A DNA stretch of 26,180 nt from a virus: positions 1 through 26,180 of IMG/VR virus record IMGVR_UViG_3300009128_000117, one strand, 5' to 3'. The notes under the pieces were generated by a model. The model saw only the letters and a list, made by a program, of their open reading frames with translations. It had not been told where the DNA came from and did no database searches. A program made the translations under genes and the position numbers. Shown piece after piece: positions 1 to 6,472 of the stretch (position 1 is its first letter; each line of letters opens with the position of its first letter).

Positions 1-815
1 GCATCATCGCCGTTGGAATAAAAACGAGGCGTTGATCCGTACAGTTGTTGTGCCGACGACATGGCGTTTTCCATTAACGCTTTTTTCATCGTGGGATCGC
101 TCATGAGTATATTCGGATCGAAATCGACACGGGGTACGACAAATGGTTTTTTCAGATCATCTATCGTGTATGTAGATTGTAATCCCATACTGCGGATGGC
201 TCTGTTTTTCGCTCCCGATTCTGCCAATGCCAGTTTGAACTTCTTTTTGACAAGCATGGCTTTTCTGGTCTGGAAATCAATCATTTTTTCGCATTCATCC
301 GTTCCGTATTCGTACTTTTTCTTGTTGACGTAGAACCTGCCATTCATTGCTTTTTCTTCGAGGGCAAATCTGGTTTCGTCTTCGATTGCCTCCAGATCGA
401 TTTCTTTGTCCCCGACAATGGTTTTGATTGTGCCGTCTGTCTGTTTGTATACTCCGACTGCCCGATATTCTACTCTTTTAGGATCGCTTCGGTCATCTAT
501 CCTTTTTGTATCGGATGGAATCCAGCTAATTCCTAAAGCATGCGCAATTCGGTCTAAAGTCGGTTTAGCGAGGGCGTATTGATCTTCCCATTTACCCCTG
601 ACCTGCTTAGTCCCTACTTTGTAGATTTCACCGTCATTCGGGTCTGCGGATATGGTGACCATTTCCAGCGTGACTCTCTGTAACGGAGATATCTCCATAA
701 TCGTGTCCGTCGGTGTCAATTTATTGAATTGATCCGATGGAAACTGCTGATTAATATTCAAGACTCTACCTGTCTTTTTTGGTGCTGGTAGGTCTTGACT
801 TGTGTTTTGTGTCAT
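1..815 (-). CDS. Phage early protein, possibly recombination-related (3' end cut by window edge)
   Basis: An open frame on the minus strand begins with ATG at 815 and stays open to the window edge, giving 271 visible codons. The start is preceded by an AGAGGAAAG ribosome site. The N-terminal 15 residues are polar and low-complexity, followed by a compact domain with motifs LTPTDTIMEISPLQRVT (residues 33-49) and KPTLDRIAHALGISW (84-98). A basic stretch near 184-195 leads to LALAESGAKNRAIRSMGL (195-212) and KPFVVPRVDFDP (223-234). I do not recognise the family with certainty. The Ala-rich helix ending in RAIR followed by a small domain resembles the layout of some phage single-strand-annealing proteins, and the position at the end of the early operon suits recombination or replication. 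That function is inference only. A terminator lies directly upstream, so the gene may have its own promoter or depend on readthrough. Confidence 0.8.
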   Translation of the reverse strand, partial: MTQNTSQDLPAPKKTGRVLNINQQFPSDQFNKLTPTDTIMEISPLQRVTLEMVTISADPNDGEIYKVGTKQVRGKWEDQYALAKPTLDRIAHALGISWIPSDTKRIDDRSDPKRVEYRAVGVYKQTDGTIKTIVGDKEIDLEAIEDETRFALEEKAMNGRFYVNKKKYEYGTDECEKMIDFQTRKAMLVKKKFKLALAESGAKNRAIRSMGLQSTYTIDDLKKPFVVPRVDFDPNILMSDPTMKKALMENAMSSAQQLYGSTPRFYSNGDD

Positions 816-874
816 GGTTACTTTCCTCTTGTGTTATGGTTGACGATAGATGGTGTATCTGTCGTTGTCATTGT

Positions 875-914
875 AAAACCCGACGGTTTCTCCTTAAAAA
901 TCCGTCGGGTTTTT
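875..914. terminator. Bidirectional rho-independent terminator
   Basis: A perfect 12-bp inverted repeat (AAAACCCGACGG at 875-886, CCGTCGGGTTTT at 902-913) encloses a 15-base loop and is flanked by T runs in both reading directions. It follows the stop of the 931-1263 gene and precedes the 815 start, so on the minus strand it would end or attenuate early-operon transcription before the last gene. On the minus strand the loop contains AAGGAG, and a 17-codon frame (871 down to 818) runs from just after the stem to 2 bases before the 815 start codon. Confidence 0.85.
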
Positions 915-930
915 GTTATGGCGTGTCTCC

Positions 931-1263
931 TCATCCGAATAATCCTCCTTGTTTATCAGGATCATTCCAGTTTTTAATTTCTTCTTTTACTTGTTTCGCC
1001 ATCTGATGCCGTTTCTCCCACAGCCGACCCCTGAGTTCGGGGTTTTCTTCCTGTAGCTTTTGCCGGCATCGGCGTACCGATTCCTGATTCGGCAACGACC
1101 CCTCTGCCAGCATGCGTAATAAATCCTGCGCCGATGCAAGGTTTACATCGATGTACTTCCGCTGGATCACTTCATTCCAAATGTTGGCGAGAAGCCTGTT
1201 GTCGTCATCACGTAACTCATCATTGATTGATAAGTAATGTTTGACTCTATCTAATACGTTCAT
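931..1263 (-). CDS. Conserved phage protein of unknown function
   Basis: The frame could start further upstream, but ATG at 1263 has a good ribosome site (AGAGGA) and gives 110 residues beginning MNVLDRVKHYL. The sequence is charged and helical, with no membrane segment. The stretch SVRRCRQKLQEENPELRG in the second half resembles a small protein I associate with phage early regions beside methyltransferase and replication genes; its role is not known to me. It overlaps the upstream small membrane protein by 17 bases and is the last gene before the terminator at 875-914. Its tail is acidic and Gly-rich (DPDKQGGLFG). Confidence 0.8.
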   Translation of the reverse strand: MNVLDRVKHYLSINDELRDDDNRLLANIWNEVIQRKYIDVNLASAQDLLRMLAEGSLPNQESVRRCRQKLQEENPELRGRLWEKRHQMAKQVKEEIKNWNDPDKQGGLFG

Positions 1264-1375
1264 CGCTGTCCTCTTTCCCCGTCGCTGATATGAATACCAA
1301 TAAGACGAACAGAATAATATGGATAACACGGAGTCCTAAGAGTCCGTAGGGCTGTGCGTTTAAGAAGTCAATCAT
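1247..1375 (-). CDS. Small single-pass membrane protein
   Basis: ATG at 1375 is preceded by AAAGGAG at suitable spacing and overlaps the stop of the upstream gene in an ATGA arrangement, so I chose it over the longer frame. The product has 42 residues: a short N-terminal polar segment, one hydrophobic stretch (about residues 16-33, LRVIHIILFVLLVFISA) and a charged tail KEDSDERIR. One membrane crossing with a charged C-terminus is all that can be said. Small membrane proteins in early phage operons sometimes act in exclusion or host modulation, but nothing here proves this. Confidence 0.6.
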   Translation of the reverse strand: MIDFLNAQPYGLLGLRVIHIILFVLLVFISATGKEDSDERIR

Positions 1376-1575
1376 GATACGACTCCTTTCGCTTCCAGCC
1401 ACCAATCCCGTGCTTTCCGGCATTGCTCTAAGGTAGGCTTGACGCAACTGAATAATGTGCCGTCGGTGTGCCTGTAATCATACTGGACGAGGTTTTTGGT
1501 TTTCCGCAGGATGGTTGTCAGATAAGTCTGCCATTGTTCCTTTCCTGCACTTAAAGTGTTAGGTTGTAATGTCAT
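1372..1575 (-). CDS. Small phage protein of unknown function
   Basis: A 67-residue soluble protein. ATG at 1575 follows a TAGGAG ribosome site. The sequence has several aromatic and basic residues, with EQCRKARDWWLEAKG near the C-terminus, and no recognisable motif. Its TGA overlaps the next ATG (ATGA), implying translational coupling to the small membrane protein. It follows the methyltransferase gene after a 34-base gap. Confidence 0.65.
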   Translation of the reverse strand: MTLQPNTLSAGKEQWQTYLTTILRKTKNLVQYDYRHTDGTLFSCVKPTLEQCRKARDWWLEAKGVVS

Positions 1576-1609
1576 TGTGTATTCTCCTATGTTTCAATGT
1601 GTTACACCC

Positions 1610-2710
1610 TTACCATACCTCCAACCTATTATTACATGTATTTGCATTTGCATAAGAAAATAGCTCCTGCTGGGCAAATCTCTTTTTGGCTATCTTGATA
1701 TAATCCTCATTCAGTTCAATGCCTATCCATCGTCTCCCCAATCTCTCAGCCACCCAACCTGTTGTCCCACTTCCGAAGAATGGATCGAGGACGATATCCC
1801 CTACTTTTGAGCCTGCTTTTATGCATAATTCAGGTATCTTTGGTGGGAATACTGCGAAGTGTGCTTCTTTGTATGGTTTGGTGTTTATTGTCCAGACAGA
1901 GCGTTTGTTGCGACCAGATTGAAATTTGTCGTCCCTATATCCTATCCTGTTCTCGATGTTCCTTGCTGATTGCCCGTCCTTATTAAATCCCTTACTACTA
2001 TTCCACTCCCTTGCTTCTTCCCTTATCGCATCAGCATCATAATAATACTTCGCCGATTTTGTGAGTAAGAAAATATACTCGTGTGATTTTGTGCATCTGT
2101 CAGTTACGCTTTCAGGCATTGGATTTGGCTTGTGCCATATAATGTCCTGTCTTAAATACCATCCGTCTTGTTGGAGAGCAATGGCAAGTCTGGCAGGGAT
2201 CATGCATAAATCTTTCGGTTTTAATCCTTTCACAAATGGTTTTGTAAATGAGTTGGTGACGACATTTTGGTTTTTGGTGGTTTCTGTATTTCCTTGCTTG
2301 TGTCCGTTGTATGTATCCCCGATATTCAGGAAAACCGTTCCGTCTTTTCTCAAAACTCTTTTAATTTCTCTGAAAACTTCAACCAAATTTTCTATGTATA
2401 ATTCAGGTGTTTCTTCAAGACCAAGTTGCTGGTCTATGCGTTTTGCTCCACAACGATTGCATACTGCTTTATAAATAACATCACCTATTGCGCCCGCAAG
2501 TTTTTTTTGTCCTGTCGAGCAATTTTCTGAATGTTTATTGTCTCTCTTGTGTGAGCAATTCGGTGTCCCTCCTACCCATGTACCCGTTCCGTAATCACGG
2601 AGTCCCCAATAAGGAGGTGAGGTGATAGCCGTCTGCACGTAGTTGTCTGGTATTTCCTTGAGTTTGTGGAGTACGTGTCCGTGCAGGATGGTGTTAGGTC
2701 GATATTCCAA
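1610..2710 (-). CDS. Beta-class DNA methyltransferase (N4-cytosine or N6-adenine), orphan
   Basis: A 366-residue SAM-dependent DNA amino-methyltransferase. The catalytic motif IV TSPPYW is at residues 30-35, and the SAM-binding motif [11 protein letters not shown] lies near the C-terminus, an order typical of the beta class. TSPPY is commonest in N4-cytosine enzymes but also occurs in N6-adenine ones, so the target base is not settled. The middle has the familiar phage-type stretch [13 protein letters not shown] followed by [11 protein letters not shown]. Between motif IV and the next core segment there is an insert with Cys residues (NCSHK, NCSTG, CNRCGAK) that may bind zinc. The start is TTG at 2710, overlapping the upstream gene by 17 bases and preceded by GGAAGGG. 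No restriction endonuclease is adjacent, so it probably protects phage DNA from host restriction or regulates expression. Confidence 0.92.
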   Translation of the reverse strand: MEYRPNTILHGHVLHKLKEIPDNYVQTAITSPPYWGLRDYGTGTWVGGTPNCSHKRDNKHSENCSTGQKKLAGAIGDVIYKAVCNRCGAKRIDQQLGLEETPELYIENLVEVFREIKRVLRKDGTVFLNIGDTYNGHKQGNTETTKNQNVVTNSFTKPFVKGLKPKDLCMIPARLAIALQQDGWYLRQDIIWHKPNPMPESVTDRCTKSHEYIFLLTKSAKYYYDADAIREEAREWNSSKGFNKDGQSARNIENRIGYRDDKFQSGRNKRSVWTINTKPYKEAHFAVFPPKIPELCIKAGSKVGDIVLDPFFGSGTTGWVAERLGRRWIGIELNEDYIKIAKKRFAQQELFSYANANTCNNRLEVW

Positions 2711-3011
2711 GACGTTTGACCCTTCCTTTGATCATGCCTGCCCGGCGTGGTTCTTTAGATGCTAAATTGATTAATCGCTTGTGGTACTCATCCGGATCGG
2801 TTTGTGAAAGATTCACGAGCCGGGTGTTGTAAGCCTTCCTTGCTCTTACTTTCCAGCTTTCTGGCTTGATTCCCTGTGCCTTTTTATCCTCTGCCCTTTC
2901 CTTCGCTTTTCGGATAGCAAATGCGGTACGGCAGTTTTGGCAATAATCACTGTACCCGTCATGGAATCTGCCACAGCGTATGCACGGCATCCGTATGTCT
3001 TGGTTACACAT
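2694..3011 (-). CDS. Small zinc-ribbon protein
   Basis: ATG at 3011 gives a 105-residue protein; an upstream in-frame TTG at 3050 is possible but would overlap the preceding gene by 47 bases and has its SD too close. The N-terminus carries two Cys pairs, CIRCG and CQNC, about 16 residues apart, a typical zinc ribbon. The rest is rich in Lys and Arg and probably helical, suggesting nucleic-acid binding. It overlaps both neighbours by a few bases. Its function is unknown; by position it belongs to the early regulatory or replication set. Confidence 0.7.
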   Translation of the reverse strand: MCNQDIRMPCIRCGRFHDGYSDYCQNCRTAFAIRKAKERAEDKKAQGIKPESWKVRARKAYNTRLVNLSQTDPDEYHKRLINLASKEPRRAGMIKGRVKRLGIST

Positions 3012-3201
3012 GCTTTCTGTGAAATTTTTGCCTCTGGATATAAATTTCAAGTTCTCCCCTGTCTATTCGGTATACTCTGCCGAATTTGTGAGACGGAATA
3101 ACTCCTGTCCTGATGAGTTCAAGTGTCTTTTTGTAGGATAATTGGAGTTCGCTGGCTACCGTCTTCGGTTTCATGAATCGTTTTAAACTTTGGTCTGCCA
3201 T
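3004..3201 (-). CDS. Excisionase/MerR-like helix-turn-helix protein
   Basis: A 65-residue DNA-binding protein of the HTH_17/excisionase type. It has MKPKTVASELQLSYKKTLEL (recognition HTH), then GVIPSHKFGRVYRIDRGELEIYI, the usual wing and final helix. It starts at ATG 3201, two bases after the stop of the previous HTH gene. It is the second of two such proteins in tandem. Either could be the recombination directionality factor that works with the integrase, or a Cro-like early regulator. Confidence 0.8.
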   Translation of the reverse strand: MADQSLKRFMKPKTVASELQLSYKKTLELIRTGVIPSHKFGRVYRIDRGELEIYIQRQKFHRKHV

Positions 3202-3203
3202 CT

Positions 3204-3413
3204 TTAATCCACAGCCATATATGCATCGAGGTCTACTTTTCGGAAGCGGTACATCCCACCGACCTTTTTGGCACGGATTTTTCCCTCCCTCCTCAACCGC
3301 ATGATGTAATCGTAGGGCATATCAAGATATTTCGCCGCTATCTGTGGTCTCATATACTCTTGGTATATTGTTTGTACTTCTTTTCTATCTGTTGTATATT
3401 CTTGTGTATTCAT
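3204..3413 (-). CDS. Excisionase/MerR-like helix-turn-helix protein, first gene of leftward operon
   Basis: ATG at 3413 gives 69 residues; the frame opens slightly earlier, but that would extend into the promoter. After a polar N-terminus the HTH_17 pattern is clear: MRPQIAAKYLDMPYDYIMRL, then REGKIRAKKVGGMYRFRKVDLDAYM. No good Shine-Dalgarno precedes the start, and the predicted transcript leader is only about 20 bases. As the first gene transcribed from the early promoter opposite the repressor, it sits where a Cro or Cox-type protein is expected. I infer a regulator or excisionase role. Confidence 0.75.
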   Translation of the reverse strand: MNTQEYTTDRKEVQTIYQEYMRPQIAAKYLDMPYDYIMRLRREGKIRAKKVGGMYRFRKVDLDAYMAVD

Positions 3414-3428
3414 TGTTAAAAGGTTTTT

Positions 3429-3456
3429 TTGTTGGTGAGAATATAACAACTATGGT
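3429..3456 (+). promoter_or_regulatory. Possible repressor promoter giving a leaderless mRNA
   Basis: A TATGGT -10-like hexamer at 3451-3456 ends 6 bases before the repressor ATG at 3463, so transcription could begin at the start codon itself. A weak -35 candidate TTGTTG is at 3429-3434. No Shine-Dalgarno precedes the ATG, which agrees with a leaderless message like that of lambda cI made from PRM. This is inference from spacing. Confidence 0.4.
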
Positions 3457-3469
3457 TTGCACATGTCAA
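3440..3469 (-). promoter_or_regulatory. Strong early leftward promoter overlapping repressor start
   Basis: On the minus strand a consensus -35 TTGACA (3469-3464) and a -10 TATATT (3445-3440) are separated by 18 bases. The -35 box lies inside the first codons of the repressor gene, so the repressor promoter and this one overlap back to back. A partial dyad GTTGGT/AACAAC with ends at 3431 and 3450 covers the -10 region and is a possible operator. Confidence 0.7.
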
Positions 3470-3834
3470 GTAAAAAGATAACTAAGGTTTCTATTGCAGA
3501 GAAACTGATTACTTATAGAGGTGAGATGAGCCGTCGAAGGTTTGCATCTGAGTTGAAGGTTTCTGATGCATTGATATCCAAATATGAAAAAGGTTCTGAA
3601 CCCGGATTAGACTTCCTTTTCCGCCTTCAGGAGCATTCTGGAGTGTCTATTCATGAATGGGTTACCGGCGATTCTGCCGATATCGTTGCATCCTCACTTA
3701 AGATTAAACGCTTAAAAAAAGAAAAGTCTAATTTGGCTGGTCGCTTTAGCGATTTGCTTAAGGACATTGAAAGTCTGGATAAATCTGATCAAAGAGCGGT
3801 TGTTCGTATGGTTAGAGGTTTGAAAACAGGCTAA
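3463..3834 (+). CDS. XRE-family phage repressor without autocleavage domain
   Basis: A 123-residue DNA-binding protein. Residues about 8-60 form an XRE/Cro-type HTH (EKLITYRGEMSRRRFASELK, then VSDALISKYEKGSEPGLDFL). The C-terminal half is charged and helical and probably dimerises. There is no S24/LexA-like peptidase domain, so RecA-driven self-cleavage is not expected. ATG at 3463 is chosen over TTG at 3457 because of the promoter spacing. It faces the leftward early operon across a 49-base promoter region and leads the rightward operon that ends with the integrase, the usual place for the lysogeny repressor. Confidence 0.82.
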   Translation: MSSKKITKVSIAEKLITYRGEMSRRRFASELKVSDALISKYEKGSEPGLDFLFRLQEHSGVSIHEWVTGDSADIVASSLKIKRLKKEKSNLAGRFSDLLKDIESLDKSDQRAVVRMVRGLKTG

Positions 3835-3835
3835 T

Positions 3836-4498
3836 ATGCTGTGGTGGGATAAAGTTCGTTTATCTCTTAGTCCTGATACTGTGACTGTTATTGAGGATTT
3901 TATGGTGGATGGCTTGGTTATACAAAATATTCACCCTCGTCGTTTAGCACAGCTTGCATTTCGATATAATTTTAATGATCCTGCTGTTCTTAATTTGGAT
4001 TGGGAAGCGGTTTGTCAGTATTATTCCGTAAAGTTGCATACGATTGAGTTCTTACGCAATCTACCTGCTGATGGTTATGTCGTAGGAAATTCTCATGACG
4101 ATTCCTGCTCTACATGTTCAGAGATTGTGGAGAGTAAAGTTTATGCGGTCAAAGATGCTCCTGATTTACCCTGCTGTGAATTCTGTCGTTGTTGCTGGAC
4201 ACAGTTTCTCCCTGATATGTCCTATATTAAAAATGGTAGGATTGAGTGTGTTCTTGGCAACGAGACTGAAGTTGAACGAGTAATGTGGATCAAGGAAAAC
4301 CGTAAACTGTTTAATGGAAAATATGAAACTCCAAATTTAGTGGACGAATCAACCGAAGGCAAGAAACTCACAAAAAAGCTGTCTGATAATTTTCGGAGTC
4401 TATTGATTAACGATCCAGAACGGTTAAAGTTTTTGATTGAGCATGACCGTCCAACATTGAAAATACTATTAAATAAAGAAAGGATAAAACATGGCTAA
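3836..4498 (+). CDS. Cys-rich protein of unknown function in lysogeny operon
   Basis: A 220-residue protein that I do not recognise. ATG at 3836 is one base after the repressor stop, implying coupled translation. The N-terminal third is hydrophobic-mixed and probably globular. The centre has closely spaced cysteines (CSTC, then CCEFCRCCW about 28 residues later), suggesting a metal-binding site. The C-terminal 70 residues are Lys-rich and helical. There is no signal peptide or membrane segment. Its position between repressor and integrase genes suggests expression in the lysogen, for example as a repressor partner or a host-modifying protein. That is inference. Confidence 0.7.
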   Translation: MLWWDKVRLSLSPDTVTVIEDFMVDGLVIQNIHPRRLAQLAFRYNFNDPAVLNLDWEAVCQYYSVKLHTIEFLRNLPADGYVVGNSHDDSCSTCSEIVESKVYAVKDAPDLPCCEFCRCCWTQFLPDMSYIKNGRIECVLGNETEVERVMWIKENRKLFNGKYETPNLVDESTEGKKLTKKLSDNFRSLLINDPERLKFLIEHDRPTLKILLNKERIKHG

Positions 4499-4727
4499 AG
4501 GGATAAAAAGTACAGCGGTTATTAAGACAGCGTCGTTGGTAGATGATCCGAACGCCAGACCCCGTTTTAACGAGGATATGTTGGCTGTGTTACATGTGGA
4601 TGATGTCGGGCAATGGGCAGTCTATGCCGGTAAAGTATCTGATGGTGTCGATAAGCATGGCGATAAAGTCCCCGAAGATATGGCACGATTTTTATTTCCG
4701 TATTGGTCTGGTTTGTACCGTGAATAA
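4491..4727 (+). CDS. Small protein of unknown function
   Basis: A 78-residue soluble protein starting MAKGIKSTAVIKTASLVDDP. Its ATG at 4491 overlaps the upstream gene by 8 bases and follows GAAAGGATAAAAC, an acceptable ribosome site. The composition is balanced, with acidic clusters and a hydrophobic C-terminus (FLFPYWSGLYRE). No motif is recognised. Confidence 0.65.
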   Translation: MAKGIKSTAVIKTASLVDDPNARPRFNEDMLAVLHVDDVGQWAVYAGKVSDGVDKHGDKVPEDMARFLFPYWSGLYRE

Positions 4728-4977
4728 TCTCCTCCCCTTCCAGCTTACCATTCGTTATAATATCAAAAAGCAGATGAAGGTTTCTGGTTTGAGTCAGAAA
4801 ATGTTATCCTCCTCCGTTGGATTGACTCCCGTTGCTGTGTCTCGAATAATGAGCGGAATCACCCCTCTCACGGAACGGCATATCATTATGTTTTCTGAAG
4901 CGTTGCAGGTTGACCCTGAAGTGTTTTTTGCGGATGTTTATGATTCTGAAAAAATAAAGAGGTTGGCAAATGGATAA
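4720..4977 (+). CDS. Second XRE-family HTH regulator
   Basis: The frame opens at 4543, but the part before about 4720 lies out of frame over the previous gene and does not look coding. GTG at 4720 overlaps the upstream stop and gives 85 residues. The XRE/HigA-like HTH is clear: YNIKKQMKVSGLSQKMLSSS, then VGLTPVAVSRIMSGITPLTE, ending in SEALQVDPEVFFAD. It may be a second repressor of the switch or an antitoxin-like regulator, but no toxin partner is recognised next to it. No clear Shine-Dalgarno is present; translational coupling is likely. Confidence 0.75.
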   Translation: MNNLLPFQLTIRYNIKKQMKVSGLSQKMLSSSVGLTPVAVSRIMSGITPLTERHIIMFSEALQVDPEVFFADVYDSEKIKRLANG

Positions 4978-5230
4978 ACTAACCCGTGAGGAATCCCGTG
5001 TTGTTCGGGAGCAATTATTGGATCGTTGGGTGAATTTAATTGATGCTGTTACTGATGCCGAACGGAAAAAGGATACCGACGTTATTACATTGAAGCGTAT
5101 TTCCTCTTTGCTGAAGGAAGTTGGCGGTCTCAGCACATTAACTGGCTTTAGCGATTATATCTGCAAGGAATGTGGTCTTTTAATAAAATTCCCGGAATAT
5201 GGGTGTCGGTGTAAGAATATCGATGGCTAA
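4970..5230 (+). CDS. Small protein with C-terminal zinc-ribbon cysteines
   Basis: An 86-residue protein. ATG at 4970 overlaps the stop of the HTH gene by 8 bases. The N-terminal 60 residues are charged and helical (MDKLTREESRVVREQLLDRW), and the last 25 carry CKECG and CRC, a likely zinc-binding pair set. Its stop overlaps the integrase start. Function unknown; the context suggests the regulatory or lysogeny set. Confidence 0.65.
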   Translation: MDKLTREESRVVREQLLDRWVNLIDAVTDAERKKDTDVITLKRISSLLKEVGGLSTLTGFSDYICKECGLLIKFPEYGCRCKNIDG

Positions 5231-6242
5231 AATATATAAACGTCCCAATAGCCTGTTCTGGTGGGTCACCAGCGGAACACCACCTAATCGGGTACGAAAG
5301 CCGACGACGTTCAAAATTGAGGAGTACCGGAAGTCTGAGGTTCAGAAAATAATAGACCGTGCAGGTATTAATAAATTTATGGCGGCTTTGGGTGAGCCTG
5401 TTAAGAGTGTAAAATTATCCGTCCTTTATGACTCCTACAAAAAAGAAGTGGATATTCGGTATAGCCACGTTCCCGGCGATGCGAAGAATATAAAAAAAAT
5501 TGCTAACCGATTCATGGAGAAAATGGGTAAGAATAAAATCGTCTCTGACATAAGTCCTTTTGATATTGAGACATTTTTATTGTTTCGGTTGAAAAAAGTG
5601 GCGATATCAACGGTCAAAAAAGATAAGGCTTTTATTGGTCGAATGTTCGATGTGGCAAAGTCACAGGAATGGATCGCTGTTAATCCTGTAAGGAAGGTTC
5701 GTAAAAATCTTTTACCGAAGGAAACGCCACGTAACCGTAAAATTAACCGTCGTCCTTTACCCTTGCCTTTGATTAAGAAAGCTATTAAGAAGTCTAAGAA
5801 CGACCGTGACATTCGGTTCTGGTGGACAATGTTGCTTACGGGTGCTGATGCAGGAGATTCTGCATCGATTAAGGATGCTCAGATTGATAAGGATAATAAA
5901 ACGATCACATTTATTCGTGGAAAGAATGGCGAGGAAACCGAGACGATCCCTCTCCATCCCAAGTTGCTTTCCTTCGACCTTGTGAATATCATCCCCGACA
6001 TCACGAATTGGAAAATCAGGCAAAGCCGTGAGCGGTTTCAGGTTTTAATGAAAGAAGTAGGGTATGATGGTCGGGTAGATTTTAAATCTCTCAGGCACAC
6101 GTTTAACCATCTCTTGTCTCGGAATGGTTTAGGTGAAAATGACCGATCTAAATTGCTTGGTCATCAATCAATGAAAACGAACCAGTCTTACACCCATAAA
6201 GATGTGGAGCGTCTCCGGAATGCGATTGATAAGATTGCCTGA
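5223..6242 (+). CDS. int: Tyrosine-family phage integrase
   Basis: A site-specific recombinase of 339 residues, starting at ATG 5223, which overlaps the previous stop; an ATG eight codons upstream is also possible. Residues 1-55 are a short basic arm-binding type region, about 60-165 the SAM-like core-binding domain, and about 180-339 the catalytic domain. Box II is present as K288-S-L-R291-H292, followed by LLGH (His314) and the nucleophile Tyr323 in QSYTH. A beta-hairpin Lys is likely K234 (IRGK). The segment where box I Arg is expected reads TGADAGD (206-212), with Asp209 where TG-x-R normally has Arg. The gene ends 149 bases from a tRNA-derived attachment core, as expected for an integrase acting on its own attP. 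Confidence 0.93.
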   Translation: MAKIYKRPNSLFWWVTSGTPPNRVRKPTTFKIEEYRKSEVQKIIDRAGINKFMAALGEPVKSVKLSVLYDSYKKEVDIRYSHVPGDAKNIKKIANRFMEKMGKNKIVSDISPFDIETFLLFRLKKVAISTVKKDKAFIGRMFDVAKSQEWIAVNPVRKVRKNLLPKETPRNRKINRRPLPLPLIKKAIKKSKNDRDIRFWWTMLLTGADAGDSASIKDAQIDKDNKTITFIRGKNGEETETIPLHPKLLSFDLVNIIPDITNWKIRQSRERFQVLMKEVGYDGRVDFKSLRHTFNHLLSRNGLGENDRSKLLGHQSMKTNQSYTHKDVERLRNAIDKIA

Positions 6243-6249
6243 AAAGTTG

Positions 6250-6270
6250 TGTGACATTTCTGTGACATTT
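6250..6270 (+). repeat. Putative integrase arm-binding repeats, left arm
   Basis: TGTGACATTT occurs at 6250-6259 and again at 6261-6270, helical-phase spacing of 11 bases. Similar copies recur in the same orientation on the other side of the core. Confidence 0.5.
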
Positions 6271-6294
6271 TTTACTTATATTGGTTCTATATCG

Positions 6295-6320
6295 TTCCAC
6301 TTGTTTCCACTTAATTCCAC
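6295..6320 (+). repeat. Triple TTCCAC repeat in attP left arm
   Basis: TTCCAC is repeated at 6295-6300, 6305-6310 and 6315-6320, exactly 10 bases apart. An inverted copy GTGGAA is at 6436-6441, at the edge of the tRNA-like core. This may be a binding site for integrase, excisionase or a bending protein. Confidence 0.45.
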
Positions 6321-6351
6321 TGGGATTATGGAATTTTTGTGGTGGTTTTCC

Positions 6352-6387
6352 CGACGAGAAACGGGAGGTATTATCCTCCCGTCGTCG
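6352..6387. terminator. Strong hairpin after integrase, possible terminator
   Basis: CGGGAGG at 6362-6368 pairs with CCTCCCG at 6375-6381 across a 6-base loop, and CGACGA (6352-6357) pairs with TCGTCG (6382-6387) with a 4-base bulge. No U-tract follows, so it may be a weak or factor-assisted terminator of the integrase transcript, or an accessory structure of the attachment site, which begins 4 bases later. Confidence 0.45.
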
Positions 6388-6390
6388 ATG

Positions 6391-6435
6391 TCGGAGCGAC
6401 AGGATTTGAACCTGCGACCCCTGCAACCCCATTGC
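6391..6435 (-). other. attP core: 3' part of a tRNA-Pro(GGG) gene
   Basis: On the minus strand this reads as an anticodon loop ATGGGGT (6432-6426, anticodon GGG), the 3' side of the anticodon stem, a variable loop, the T arm GCAGG-TTCAAAT-CCTGT, and the acceptor strand CGCTCCG with discriminator A at 6391. The anticodon stem is only partly paired on its 5' side, and there is no D arm and no upstream CGGAGCG acceptor strand, so this is not a working tRNA gene. It is the kind of tRNA 3' segment a phage carries to restore the host gene after integration. Confidence 0.8.
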
Positions 6436-6472
6436 GTGGAATGTGTCGCTATATGTGGAGTTACAGGAATAA

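Noticed and set aside
2061-2474. A 137-residue plus-strand frame
   Set aside because: It lies opposite the core of the methyltransferase gene, whose motifs are unmistakable.
1610-2710. Complete restriction-modification system
   Set aside because: No endonuclease-like gene adjoins the methyltransferase; neighbours are small zinc-ribbon, HTH and unknown proteins.
4543-4719. Extended N-terminus of the second XRE protein
   Set aside because: The stretch reads out of frame across the 4491-4727 gene, is rich in Trp/Met/Cys in an uncoding way, and a GTG at 4720 gives a normal-sized HTH protein.
4720-4977. Antitoxin of a toxin-antitoxin pair
   Set aside because: The HTH resembles HigA-type proteins, but neither adjacent small gene shows a toxin-like fold or motif.
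6295-6320. CRISPR-like array
   Set aside because: The repeat unit is six bases at a 10-base period, far too short; it fits protein-binding sites in an attachment region.
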